A stretch of 64,000 nt of DNA, from contig OX393577.1 of the NCBI GenBank assembly GCA_947652605.1, positions 56,754,108 to 56,818,107 of the forward strand, in the 5' to 3' direction. A program made the translations under genes and the position numbers. This DNA comes from Elmis aenea. Its lineage: Eukaryota > Arthropoda > Insecta > Coleoptera > Elmidae. This document shows positions 43,607 through 55,106 of the stretch, piece after piece. Under the pieces are notes generated by a model. That model was not told where the DNA came from and searched no databases. It saw only the letters and a list, made by a program, of their open reading frames with translations. Numbering within the stretch: the stretch's first letter is position 1; each line of letters starts with the position of its first letter.

Positions 43607-43996
43607 ATATTACCCTGCACATGCGGCAAGGTCTACATTGGGGAGACACGAAGAACTATCAAAACGCAAATCAGTGAGCACGAAAGGGACACCAGACTGA
43701 AACACATCACTCAATCAGCATTAGCTGAACACAAACATGATACCGGCCACAACATCAAATTTGCCGAAACAGAAGTGCTATCGAGAACATCACGATACTA
43801 ACCCCGCAAAATTAGGGAAGCCATAGAGATATTCAAAAACCCAAACAACATCAACCGAGACAACGGCTACCCCCTCCACAACTCCTGGAAGAGGCTGATA
43901 ACCAGTAGATTGTACGCTCCAGCGCCCGTCACACATCATCAACCACAGCCTACTATAAATACACCAGACACAAATGACTCGCCAGTTGCTGTTTAA
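43607..43996 (+). pseudogene. Penelope GIY-YIG endonuclease domain and C-terminus
   Basis: The frame reads PCTCGKVYIGETRRTIKTQI, SEHERDTRLKHITQSALAEH and TGHNIKFAETEVL, a clear GIY-YIG nuclease domain of the Penelope type (KVYIGET.R....R..EH). A TAA at 43799-43801 breaks it. The same frame then continues as PRKIREAIEIFKNPNNIN and DNGYPLHNSWKRLI, the family's tail, to a stop at 43994-43996. In full-length elements this nuclease nicks the target for integration. Confidence 0.85.
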
Positions 43997-44005
43997 CCAA
44001 CAACC

Positions 44006-44043
44006 CCTGAAGATGTCCCCGATGAAGGAGGACGAAACGTCGG
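44006..44043 (+). ncRNA. Hammerhead-ribozyme-like motif
   Basis: CTGAAGA, then a GTCC...GGAC hairpin, then GAAAC and GTC: the order of a hammerhead core (CUGAUGA, stem II, GAAA, cleavage triplet). The U of CUGAUGA is changed to A and one extra base precedes the stem. Hammerheads are known in Penelope-like elements at this position. Activity is doubtful. Confidence 0.48.
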
Positions 44044-44472
44044 TTATGAAGAAACCTTCGACTCGGTTCCAACCCGGAAACAACCTGTATACGTGGGAGA
44101 ATGATATTTAGTAGACAGATGTTTTTTTACTTATTAAAAGGTTTCCCATAGTATTATTATTAATTATCTCTTGTTGGTTTTATCATGAGAACCTTTTGGT
44201 TGCTTGAAATTTTGCAAGCTAAAAAATTGTTTTGAACGCCTATTTATTTACGCCTTACACCTTCACAGGTAAAAAGGCTTTAGGAGGCTTTAGTAAGTAA
44301 GCTTATTTGTATATTTTTTTATTCTTCAAATTTTCTTACAAAACCTACAGTTTTTGAGTAAAAAATTAAATGAGTGAACATGAACCATAAATTATCTAAA
44401 ATAAATCTATTAATTTTGGTGTGTTTATGTTCATATTGAGCAGAATTGACATGTTTTGTCACATCTTAAGCT

Positions 44473-44735
44473 AGTGTTTTTCAATCTGTGGGGCGCACCT
44501 CTCTAGGGGGCGCGAGACTATTGTAAGCTGGGCGTGCAGCTTTTACCAAAATATAACTTGTTTTATGATTCAAAATTCCTTGCAAATTTTGCGTATTTAG
44601 TGGATATTTTTGTAAAACTCAGTACAGTACAGAATATTTAATTTATAAAATTAAATTGTTACAAAAATTGAGGAAGGCGCAACCATTTTTTATGAAAAAA
44701 AAAGGGGCACAGATACAGAGAATTTGGAAACCACA
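44473..44735. mobile_element. hAT-like MITE, probable
   Basis: CTAGTGTTTTTCAATCTGTG on the left resembles the reverse of GGAAACCACAT on the right, a CAGTGGTTTTCAA-type hAT end. ATCTTAAG and GTCTTAAA flank it, six of eight bases alike. GC-rich GGGGCGCACC text is inside. It interrupts the loop of the MITE A palindrome. Confidence 0.5.
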
Positions 44736-45289
44736 TGTCTTAAACTTCAAAATGAATTACACTCGTCAATTCTACCCAATATGAACATAAACAAACCATG
44801 GTAACTACCAAAATGAATTGTTTTATTTTAGAATATTAAATGGCTCACGTTCATTCATTTAATTTTTTACCCAAAAACTGTAGGTTTAGCATAAAAATTT
44901 AAAGAGTAAAAAAATCTAAATAAATCAAGCTTTTCAAAAAGTTCTGATAAAAAAACCAACAGCCCCTTGCGAAGGTGGAAGATTAAAAGTAATATTATGG
45001 GATACCTTTCAATAACTATAAGACATCTACCTAATGTAATTGTGCTATTCTGTACCGATACGATGTAACGGAATAACGTTATAGAAAATGTAGCTTATAG
45101 CGCACTGTAAGGTCCGGACTTACAGCGGCAACATAAATAGCTATTCTGTACCGCACGCTATATGTAACGGTACAAAAGATCTACTCTTACAGTGGAATTA
45201 ACCTAAAGAACACTTGAAACGTCAACTAATTGTTTGAACGTTGTAGGTTATGTCGATTGATGTTGCTATTTTGCAAATAATTAATTCTT

Positions 45290-45811
45290 TTACGTTCACA
45301 TTGGGTAGAATTAACGGGCGTTGGCGCGTTGGCGCCGCGTAATGGTCAAAATGAATCGTTTTATATTGGAATATATTATGGTGCATGTTTACTTATATTA
45401 TTTTTTACTCAAAAACTGTAGGTTTTACGAAAAAAACTATTAATTAAAAAAAGTTTCTAAATAAAGCAAGCTTTCAAAAAAGAATTCTTTATTTGCAAAA
45501 TTTCAACCCACCACAAAGTTCTGATCAAAAAACCAACAGGGGTCGCACTTTTCAACCCCCTGTGAATGTGGGAGATGATTAAAAATATTATGGGAAACCT
45601 TTTAATAAGTATTAAACATCTACCAAATATCATTTTTCTACATTGATCCAAATTTGAGAAATAAAGTAAAAACCTAATTTTACCGCTCCCCTTTAGGGAG
45701 GTGTAACGCCGAAAGGAGACGTCTAAGGAAAAAAATGCATAAAAGACCTCCCTTAATTGTCGATAAGGAATCACCTCCGGAATGTTTTCGCAATATTTAA
45801 CAAACTCCCTG
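45290..45811. mobile_element. MITE family A, one-arm copy
   Basis: Inverted relative to 14270. It runs from CACATTGGGTAGAATTAACG through CCGCTCCCCTTTAGGGAGG to the right end CTCCCTG before TA. The left terminal repeat is absent. Confidence 0.7.
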
Positions 45812-46185
45812 TATAATAATACTGGTCTAGTATTTCTACAAGAGCTTCTTCATAAAAAAAATTAGATAATTTTTAGTTAAAATTATTCAGTGATCAATTA
45901 ATTGCTCTTAAAAATGACAGCATTTTGAAATACATTTACTATTTTTTTAACCTGCATAAACCCATGAATAACAAACACAAATGAAACAGATGACATATCC
46001 CTGATCAATAATATTTTCGTTTTTTTTAATTATTAATTATATCAAATTATGTATACTCATCTAGCATTTCTATAAGAGATCCTTTATTATAGGGATCAGT
46101 AATGTGTAATTAGTATTATTTTTATGAAAACCAATCACTCAAATAATTCAAGCATTTTAAATCACATTTACTTATTTATTTTTTT

Positions 46186-46985
46186 AACATGACTAACAAG
46201 GGAACCTCACTTGGTGGTACTAAAGTCGGTTGATGGGACTAAAATTTTCCGAAAGAAGATCGTGAATTAAGAAGAGTAACAACTTTCCTGGCCCCGGAAA
46301 CTCAAAACTTACCGTTGAAACTCAATTTTTATTTTCAAAATTTGCACGAAATAGGTTAAATACCAGGTGTAAATGAACGCTGGCACACCCACTTTTTTTC
46401 TTTAGTTTTGATTTTGGATAAATAAGATTTTAGACTCATGATATGTGTAAAAAATCGGATATTTTGAGCACATGCACACAATTGTTTCACTTCCGGTTTC
46501 GCCGGAAATGACCTTAACTTTGTAATTTTAAATGGAACGGCCAGTATATTTTTACATTTGTGGGAAGAGAAAGATATTTTGAGTACAATAGCATCATTTT
46601 GGTTAATTTTAATAAACTCAAATAGCCAGAGTTCATTTACACCTGGTATTGCAGATTTTCTTAAATTTGGATTGGTGCCAAAAAAATTAAAAAAATTATT
46701 TTTATTTACGAATTCTTACTTTTAAAGAGAAAACTTGGATTTTGTTAATAAAACATAAAAGCATTATGATTTAACAATAACTATTTACAAGTTTATGTTC
46801 ACTTCAAGTATCTTTGACAGTTTAACCTATTTCGAGCAATTTTTGAAAATAAAAATTGAGCTTCAACGGTAAGTTTTGAGTTTCCGGGGCCAAAAAAGTT
46901 GGTACTCTTCTTCATTCAGGATCTTTTTTCGGAAAATTTTAGTCCCATCAACCGACTTAAGTACCACCAAGTGAGGTTCCCTTGT
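46186..46985. repeat. Palindromic element with an older arm fragment inside
   Basis: AAGGGAACCTCACTTGGTGG at the left is matched by CCACCAAGTGAGGTTCCCTT at the right, and the arms continue for about 180 bp (TTACCGTTGAAACTCAA and its inverse). The centre holds a TTTCACTTCCGGTTTCGCCG fragment of the family at 55107-56394, flanked by ACCAGGTGTAAATGA and its inverse. Confidence 0.75.
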
Positions 46986-47512
46986 AAGTCCATTAATTCC
47001 AAATTATACACAAATGAATGCTTAAAAATGGAATAATAGTTCAAATTTAATTTCTTACAGTTTGCTCAAATTAAAAATGTTCTAATAAAAGTAATACTGC
47101 ATGTACATTTATTACTAATTTTATATAAAACACTCTACTTGTGAAATTATACCGCGCTGTATCGTGTTACGGTCAGTTATTTGCCGATGTAAGATTAACA
47201 GCAAATGTAAGCAGATTTACAGTTAACTGTAAGCTACAGCGGCATACGGAATCGCAAATATGCTATAGTACTGTAACTGCTTATAGTTACAGCGTTACAG
47301 TGCTTATAGAACCTTGCAGAATAGCACCATAATTCTCCTATATTTATCCAAATTTAAGAAATAAAATAAAAACCTAATCATACCGCTCTTCTTCAGGGGG
47401 GTGGAACTCCCATAGCAGACGTCTAAGGAAAAAAAAGTTTTATAAAATCCCCCCTTAATTTTCGAAAAGGAATTACCTGCCGAAGCTTTTCGCAATATTT
47501 AAGGAATATCTC

Positions 47513-49110
47513 GAAACAGGAGCAATGGACTTACAAAATTTTTATAATAAATAGTTCCTACAAGTAACACTGTTTTGTTCTTCATAAAAATTGCGAACGC
47601 AGTGTTGCAATCGAAAATAAGGTATTCTGTATTCATTTGATTATGACTTTGTAGCTAGCTAATTAGGTAGCAATGAGTTAACTCCTTACAACGTTTTTCT
47701 AAACTGAATGGATTGTTTTTACTTTAAATTATTCATAATCCAATTTAAACAGTTATTTTCATTTTGATTATAACATTAATGTGTTAGTAAATTAAATAAC
47801 CAACTAGCAAATATGCAGCGTTAATTACACCGATGTGTAAACAATTTTCCTATTATTATTATATACGTCTCCAGCATTGGTAACTTACTGCAACAACGTT
47901 GCTAATATTAAATTAATTGCTTAAGTTGTTTGTTGTTTTTCTACACGTTAATATTCTCATATATTCAGCGAGCTGCACAATATCCGCTGCAGCATCCTAA
48001 AACAGATAGTGCACCTTTGTTTTGTTTGCTAAGATACCATTATTACGAAACATAGCTATGATGTATGTCGGTTGCCTTGTTTAATTATCCAAGTAAAATT
48101 GGCCACTACATGATACTTAAATAAGCAGTTATAGATAAACTGTTAATTAAATAACCGTTTTGCTTAACAACATTGTCAAAACACAATATGGTGAATATAT
48201 TGATAGCGATGTTTAATTCGGCTTTGTTTACAAATAAGAACAAGTAACAAAATGCTATTACTTAATCTTAATATGTATTATCTTTTTGCAACTTACATTA
48301 TGTTTGTAATCTTTATTAAAACCTTGTAAATTTGCGTATTGCATGGCGTATTTAATTACCTATAAAATGGCACGGTTTTACTTTTTAGTTTATAACCAGT
48401 GTTTAAATAAACTACGAAAAATAGACTTGAACCATTTTCAAGATAAATTATCACGTAATCTCAATTATTAACCAATTATCGATTGGTCAAAGCATATTAA
48501 AATTCTAGAATATAAACTGTACATTGTCTACAAATAAAAGGTTTGCACTAAATTATAGGTTTGTAAATTATTTGTTGTATTAGTTTTTTTTCCAAAAATA
48601 AATTTACACCACTTTAATAATAAACTGTAAATATCTTGTTTGTTTTGAAAGATTTAAAAAAATGTTATGGAAGTTGTTGACATCTATTTTAAGTAAACTT
48701 TAATCAGTGACTTAGATTTGCGTAAAGATCACTAATTACATTTTACGTGGTACCCATAGTGGGAGTGCCGGACGAATTCCCGAAATCCAACTTCCCGACG
48801 GCCAACTTCCCGACAGTCAAGCTGCCCGAAATCAACTTCTTGACAGACCAACTTCCCAAAGTCCAACTTTCCGGCATTCCAACCTGACCCACACTTCCAT
48901 AGTAGGCCATGATTTTATTTTAAAAAAGTTATCTCAACTTTTAAAAATATAAACTTTTATACATCTATTGTGCTAAAAAATAATGCTGAGATCGATATCT
49001 TTGTGATGAATAATTGAATAATAGTTATATGTAAAGATGAATAAAACACTTTTGATTTTTTAATAATAACATGGTTAAAATTGAAAAATGTTCTCACAAG
49101 TGAGGTTATG
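47513..49110. other. No gene; holds one minisatellite
   Basis: AT-rich non-coding DNA apart from the array at 48774-48890. Confidence 0.5.
48774..48890. repeat. Degenerate CCAACTTCCCGAC minisatellite
   Basis: About seven units of a 14-18 bp word (TCCAACTTCCCGAC, GCCAACTTCCCGAC, GACCAACTTCCCAA and so on). It is GC-richer than its surroundings. Confidence 0.78.
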
Positions 49111-49800
49111 TCACGATATGTTGTCGCTAGAATCTGAACAAGGCTGTGTTTATTATGTCAAGAACATCAAAAATAACTGATTTGTAAAGCTATACGTTCC
49201 ATTGACGATTTACAAAGAAAACATGGGTAAACAACTAAGAAATTTAAAAATATAGGTCATTTTTGCGATCGCGTTGGCCATGAAACCATCAGAGATAAAA
49301 ACGAAATTTCCGTTTACCAATGAGCGCATCATTTGCAAGTAAAATAGTGAAAAGTTTTTAAAAATATCTTAATTGGTTCTAAAGAGGAACGCGATAAACG
49401 AGGCCCCTGTACAAGGTTTTTTTTTCCATTTTAAACGCCTATACAAATGGCAAAATCTGCTTATAACCGATATACCACAACATGTTAAATCATGGCGCTT
49501 GTACAGGGGTGTCGTTTTTCACGTTTTTTCCCGCACACATTTAAGATATTTCAAAAACTTTCCACCATTTTACTTGCAAAGAATGCGCGCATTGTTAAAT
49601 AGGGGAAATTCGTTTTATCTGTGACGGTTACATAGCCAACGCGATCGCAAAAATTCCGTTTATTAGTTAGCTTTTCTGTTTTTTCACTTTTTTTCTTTTG
49701 AATCGTTAGTGGCGCGTATAACTCTGCAAAACACTTATTTTTGATGTTCTCAATGCAATCAACATAGCCTAGTCAGATTCTAGCGACAACATTTCGTGTC
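49111..49800. repeat. 690-bp palindromic element
   Basis: TTGTCGCTAGAATCTGA on the left and TCAGATTCTAGCGACAA on the right are inverted copies. The arms keep matching through TTTTTGCGATCGCGTTGGC, TTTACTTGCAAATGAT-like text and CCCCTGTACAAG to a centre near 49460. The arms are clearly diverged, so this is older than the 59343 palindrome. It has no recognised protein. Confidence 0.76.
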
Positions 49801-49863
49801 TTTTTCTTGTAAGTAAATTTTCAAACTGATAACCTGTCTTTACGCAACACGATCTCTGGAACA

Positions 49864-50369
49864 CTAGAGGTCTTTCGAGATAAACTGAACTGTGACGCAG
49901 AACCGAAACTTGTCTAAAGCAGGGGTCGACAACCTTTTCGTCAATAAGAGCGCAATATTAATTCACAAGTTATTGGAGGGCGCCTAAAACAAAAACTTTA
50001 AAATATTAAAGTTTTATTTGCTGTAGTGGCCTTAAGGACGTACTACATGAGGTTCAAATTCGCACATTTCTGTCGGTTAGCAATGTTTATGAGCGTACCA
50101 TAGAACTGATTTCCTAACCGTATGTGTGTAATATAGTGAGGGCACATAAAAATCTCACCAAGGGTGCCATGGCGCCCGTGGGCGCCGCGTTTCCGACCCC
50201 TGGTCTAAAGCGTTAATTACTGCGCCTCCTAAAAACATTCTATTTCAACAACAGGGTTATAACCTACAATAATATAACGTTTTTAGAAAGGTTTAATATT
50301 GCAATCGGCCTCTCCGCCCATCTCTTTGCGCATTTCGCGGTTCAGTTTATATTGAAAGACCTCTAAGGC
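49864..50369. mobile_element. MITE with AGAGGTCTTTC ends, split by a hAT MITE
   Basis: The inverted ends TAGAGGTCTTTCGAGATAAA and, reversed, TAGAGGTCTTTCAATATAAA enclose non-coding sequence shared with 13290-13790. The hAT MITE at 49920-50202 inserted into it. Confidence 0.7.
49920..50202. mobile_element. hAT-type MITE
   Basis: A 283-bp element with ends CAGGGGTCGACAACC and, reversed, CAGGGGTCGGAAACG, flanked by a perfect 8-bp duplication, GTCTAAAG, at 49912-49919 and 50203-50210. The 8-bp duplication and CAGGGG ends are hAT hallmarks. It is non-coding. Confidence 0.9.
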
Positions 50370-50370
50370 T

Positions 50371-50478
50371 CGATTGCACAAAGCATGTTGATGTGAACGT
50401 AGTTGTTAACCCCTAGCGCCAATGGCGCTGAGATTTTGCCTAGTTTTAAGTTAACATTAACTGTGCAATCGGGCCCGT
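50371..50478. mobile_element. Small inverted-repeat MITE
   Basis: GGCTCGATTGCACA at the left and TGTGCAATCGGGCC at the right, with a GCGCCAATGGCGC palindrome between. About 108 bp, non-coding, adjoining the previous element. Confidence 0.6.
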
Positions 50479-50479
50479 A

Positions 50480-52012
50480 TTACCAATGGCGCATCTCAGC
50501 AAAATTCGTACTTAAAACACAATTTTAAATAATTAGTTGGCTAACAGCATGCAACGTATTTTAATTTTTTGTACAGAAATACCAACACGTTCCTACAATC
50601 GATAACATTTAAAGCTTGGAAGACCAAGAAGGCGCTGCATTACAACAAAACGAATAAGATGTTTGGAAAACTTTAAAGTAAAAGTAACGTTTTTCGTGCA
50701 ACTTCTGAAAACTTAAGCCATAACCCAGGAGAACGTTGATGCTTCAAGTTTAGCGCAAATTAATTAATTTATACTTAGGTATGTTAATAAATAACAGAAA
50801 ATCGATACTTGAAAATATAATTTTCAATAACTGGCGTTCAGGAAGTAGTAAAACGTTACACATAAACTTTAAAAGTTAAAGGTTTTGCTACGAATTAAAT
50901 AAAGTTCTAATTTAATGAAATACCTGTCGAGTAACTATCTAACAACTTAGCTAAAACTAAGTTTAAACCAACAGTAGTTTTGCTAGCTTTAAAACTGAGT
51001 CATGATGTTATTTTTGGCTGCGTTATCTGTTATATGTCTGAGTATGGAAGGATTTTCATGTAAAAATTACAATAAATCAATAACTTAAATACTTCCCTAA
51101 CCCCTTGGTTTGTTTATAACCAATTTTAGACTACAAGTGTTTTGTTTGTTGACATGTGTGTGCAGAAATTTTAATCGCCTAATTTAATTTTTCGTAAAAA
51201 AGGTAACTTTTTAAAATTTTGTGCGATGATGTTCATCTTTCTCAATGATATAACATTAATTTGTTTCAGCTCTCTTGAATTTTAATAAAATCGTGTATGA
51301 TTTTGTTAAAGGATTATGTGTGGTTGGTATTGGAACGCCGCCCCGCCTGGCGTCAATTGTTATTTTTTTCTTTAATGTTATTTTATTTACTTTTAAAATA
51401 AACAACAGACAACAAATATTGGTGCATCATTTACTAAAATTTATAACACTTTTCAACTTTTGCAAAACAAATTATTGTTAAAACAGTATGGTCATCGCTT
51501 GGGGTGTACAGTGTACATAAGAGCTTTGTTTTGTCTATTAGCAAACGATTTGTCGATAGATTTGGACATTATGACTACGATACGCTACTCGTACAATATG
51601 TGCTTAGAAAAAATAACAAGAATATACGTACAATTACTAAAGAGGGCCATATGGACCAAAATCTTAAGGCAGTCGGGATTAGGTAGTTAGGGACCAACCA
51701 CCAAGTATGTACAGCCAATTGAAAAATAAAGGAGGCTTAAAAATGCTTACGAGCCAAAATAAATATAATAAACAAAAGAGTAACGAGAACTCCTTCACAA
51801 TATTGTGAGCCAATGTACAAGGCGGTGCATTACAATGTGTCATAAAGGTTTCGCATGAAACGTAATTCTGACTGTGTCATTTATGTCATTTATAGAAAAG
51901 TTAGGTTAATAGAATACTTGGAGCAACACTTTAAACGTTTTATACACACAAATACGCAAAAATACATGTCACACAAATATTTGTGGGGAAAGTGGCCACA
52001 CCAGCTTACTTA
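50480..52012. other. No gene seen
   Basis: AT-rich sequence. Short open frames (60-76 residues) near 51275-51690 overlap each other and have no domain. Confidence 0.45.
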
Positions 52013-52014
52013 TA

Positions 52015-53085
52015 CATGTTTTTTTTAAATATTGCTAAAAAATTCAAGAGGTGATTCCTTATCGAAAATTAAGGGGGGTCTTCCATATAAATTTTTTTCC
52101 TTAGATGTCTCCCTTCGGAGTTACACCCCCTTAAAGGGGAGCGGTAAAATTAGGTTTTTATTTTATTTCTCAAACTTAGATATATGTAGAAAACGGATAT
52201 TTGATAGATGTCTTAAACTTCTTAAGAGGTTCTGCATAGTGATATTTTTAATCATCTCCCACATTCACATGGGGCTGAAAAGTGCGACCCCTGTAGGTTT
52301 TTTTATCAGAACTTTTTGGTGGGTTAAAATTTTGCAATAAAAATTCTGTTTGAAAGCTTGATTTATTCAGTTTTTTTTTTAATTCATAAACTTTTCTCTT
52401 AAAACCTACCGTTTTTGAGTACAAAATTTAATAAGCAAACATGAACCATCAGATATTCCAATACTTATAAATCTATTCATTTGGTGGTGGCCATGGTGGA
52501 TTTATGGTAAAATTAAAAGGCGTTTTAGCGTTGTCGCCGCGTAAACGTCAAAATAAACTACACCCGTCAATTTTACCCAATATGAACATAAACAAACCAT
52601 GGCAACCACCAAAATGAATCGTTTTATATTGGAATGTTTGATGGTTCATGTTTATTAATTGAATTTCTACTTAAAAACGGTAGGTTTTACAAGAAAAGTT
52701 TAAAAATAAAAAAGTTCCAAATAAATGAAGCTTTCAAAACTAAATTTTTAAATTGCAAAATTTCAACCCACCATAAAGTTCTGATTAAAAAAAACCAACA
52801 GGGGTCGCACTTTTCAGCCCCCTGTGAATGTGGGAGATGCTTAAAAATATTACCATGGGAGACCTTTCAATGAGTATAAACTATAAAGCATCTACTAAAC
52901 ATTATTTTCCTACATTTCTCCAAATTTGAGAAATAAAATAAAAACCTAATTTTACCGCTCTCCTTTAGGGGGGTGTAACTCTGGAAGGAGACGTCTAAGG
53001 AAAAACTTTTGTTTGAAAGACCCTCCTTTATTTTCGATAAGGAATCACCCTTCAAATTTTTTCGCAATATTTAAGAAACACCCTG
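52015..53085. mobile_element. MITE family A, uninterrupted palindrome
   Basis: A 1071-bp element whose two arms are inverted family A sequences meeting near 52545. The left end is decayed (CATGTTTTTTTTAAATATTG); the right end is TATTTAAGAAACACCCTG. TA flanks both sides. It is the reference for reading the broken copy at 43105-47512. The open frames of 66-102 residues are mirror-image non-coding text. Confidence 0.8.
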
Positions 53086-53087
53086 TA

Positions 53088-55102
53088 TAATGCAACATTT
53101 AAAAATCGAAAATAGGTTGTGCATTTCAGTAAAAGATTTTTATATTTTGAGACAAATCGTAAAGTTTGACTGACAAACCGTTTGGGCAGCACTGCGTGAA
53201 ACAAAACGACTCTGTGCTCGTTATACAACTTGTTAAAATTAATGTCAATAACTTGATGGTCCAACGAAAATTGCACTTTAACAACACGCGGCATGCCTCG
53301 GGATAGAATTTATAATACTGATGCATAATTATAAGTTTTAATTGGTTTACTCAGGAACCAAAACGTACATGAAACACTACAGTGACGCACTGTTTTCAGT
53401 TTCACTTTACTATGTGTACGGGTGATACGAATTTGGATGAAGCAGAAATTGAGTGTGAAAAATAATTACAGTTTAAATCTCGACGTCATTATCATTTTGT
53501 TATTAATGAAGATTGGTATAACAAATTACGACATATTTCACCTTTTTAGGGAATAGTTATGCTGAATATTTTATATCTCTGAAATAAAAACATCCATGAA
53601 GAAATTTTAAATCATTTCATTAACAAGGTGTCAACACAGAGCGGATATCCTTTAAATATGATATATAAACAATATAAAAAAATTAATAAAAAAGTTGTTG
53701 GAATGCATCAGCTACATAGTTTAAAATTATTTTCAGTTACAGTGGTTTTGTTTTATTTTTTCGTAGCAATACGCCACTTGATTGTTTTAAGTACAATGCC
53801 CTGTGCTTTTTTTAGATTTTGAATTCAGTTTTCTTTTAAAAAATGTGTGAGGTTTATTAAATTAAACCAACAATACAATTTTTTTGACATTTGTTTCAAA
53901 AATATTGACAAATTGTAAGTAAAATATTAGTCTTACTATGTTAACAATGCTGGTGATAAATAATTTAGAAGTTTTATTGACAACTTTATTATAGTGGTTC
54001 TAAATAAGTTAAACTTTAAAATGTACAGGGTGAACCAAATTCAAATGTTCAAATCTCGGTTAGGTACCGTAATACTTGGCGAAAATCTGATCTCGGTCTT
54101 TTGGGCTGCTTTTGTAGGAAAAGAACGCGTTATGTAGTCAATTTTTTAAATCGCTTTCCATTTACGCACTACAGCCAAAATTTTAATGATTTAATTTTTG
54201 AAAATGTACCTACTATAACTTCGTTATATTATAAAATAATACAAAATGTTATAAGGGTTTTTTTATGCAGATTTTTATGCTTAATTTGAAAACAAAATTA
54301 AATGTTTTTTAAATTTTTGAAAATATTTTCTCGACGATTTTTAATTATTACTGTTGTTATGGTAACTAGTGGTCCGGCACATCTCTAGTCCGAACAAAAT
54401 GAAAAAGAGAGGGACTTTTGCAGATCAGATTAGTTAACTGGGCGGCCACAGATGGAGTTGTTTCTAGAGCGCCCTTAGGGTACCCAGGGTACGGACAGGC
54501 GATGGACAAGTTTCTATTGTATATACGGTCGAGTTTCGCTTGCCACTAGGCTGCGACCATATTTTATATAATTTGCATTGCGTTGATACGGAGTTCTACA
54601 GATTTTATTTTTTTCTTGCTTGTTCAGGGTGTTTAAGTGTGATGCAAGACTTAAAAAGACATTAGTGATAGATATGTAAGTTATTACCATACGTAAATTT
54701 CATAAGTTAAGTTAAATAAAATTACTTTTTTAATTTTTAAGAAAATGTGCATTGTAATTATTTGTCTACATCAATTTAATAGCAATGATTGGAATTCATA
54801 ATGTAATTTTGTCATTAAATATGAAATTAAATTGATGAATCTATACTTTTCAGTTGCTCATTGGACTTTAAAACAGGAATTAAGTAAACAATTGTTTGTA
54901 ACTGCGTGTATCATGCGTTGCATGCTTACAGTGGAAATACGTGATCCGTATATGTTTTTTAAACATTAATAGCTAATAACAATTATTAGGCCTTCATTTT
55001 CTCACTTTGTAGTTGCTATACCTACTATTGTATCTATATCCACTTGCCAATTGAGTTTTTACCTTCAATTTCGTTTAAAAATTGAATTAATAAAAGAAAT
55101 CC
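53088..55102. other. No gene; one MITE-like end
   Basis: AT-rich sequence. TACAGGGTGAACCAAATTC near 54023 is a CAGGGTG-type end with no partner found. Confidence 0.45.
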
Positions 55103-55106
55103 TATA

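Larger units (their letters stand above)
43250..44093 (+). mobile_element. Penelope-like element fragment with inverted arms
   Basis: A central GIY-YIG endonuclease remnant is followed by its C-terminal tail and a tail-derived 3' region. The tail region (43779-44093) is repeated in reverse at 43277-43594, so the fragment forms a hairpin with a 184-bp loop. Such inverted partial copies at the 5' side are known for Penelope elements. AGAATGAT-like bases at both junctions suggest a short target duplication inside the MITE. No reverse-transcriptase domain is present. Confidence 0.78.
45041..47329. mobile_element. 2.3-kb element of unknown class, GTGCTATTCTG ends
   Basis: The perfect 11-bp inverted ends GTGCTATTCTG (45042-45052) and CAGAATAGCAC (47317-47327) are flanked by TAAT on both sides. 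CTGTACCG, TGTAACGG and ACTGTAAG words recur near the ends. Its removal rejoins the MITE A arm cleanly. No transposase is visible; the interior holds a MITE A copy and a palindromic element. Confidence 0.66.
43105..47512. mobile_element. MITE family A palindrome, split by three insertions
   Basis: The left arm begins near 43105 (TTGAAAATTAAGGGGGGAC) and resumes at 44094-44472. The right arm is 44736-45040 plus 47330-47512. Pieces join in the order seen in the uninterrupted copy at 52015-53085. Inserts are a Penelope-like element (43250-44093), a hAT-like MITE (about 44473-44735) and a 2.3-kb element (45041-47329). The outer ends are decayed. Confidence 0.7.

Noticed and set aside
43240..43677. 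145-residue plus-strand frame
   Set aside because: Mostly the antisense of the Penelope tail copied in inverted orientation; only the region after 43607 is sense.
48700..49110. Minisatellite region as part of a host gene
   Set aside because: No open frame across the array and no flanking coding sequence.
52032..52340. 102-residue frame, similar to frames at 39702, 45457 and 14288
   Set aside because: The shared peptide comes from repeated MITE family A DNA and appears in both arms of palindromes with stops and shifts, so it is not a conserved protein.
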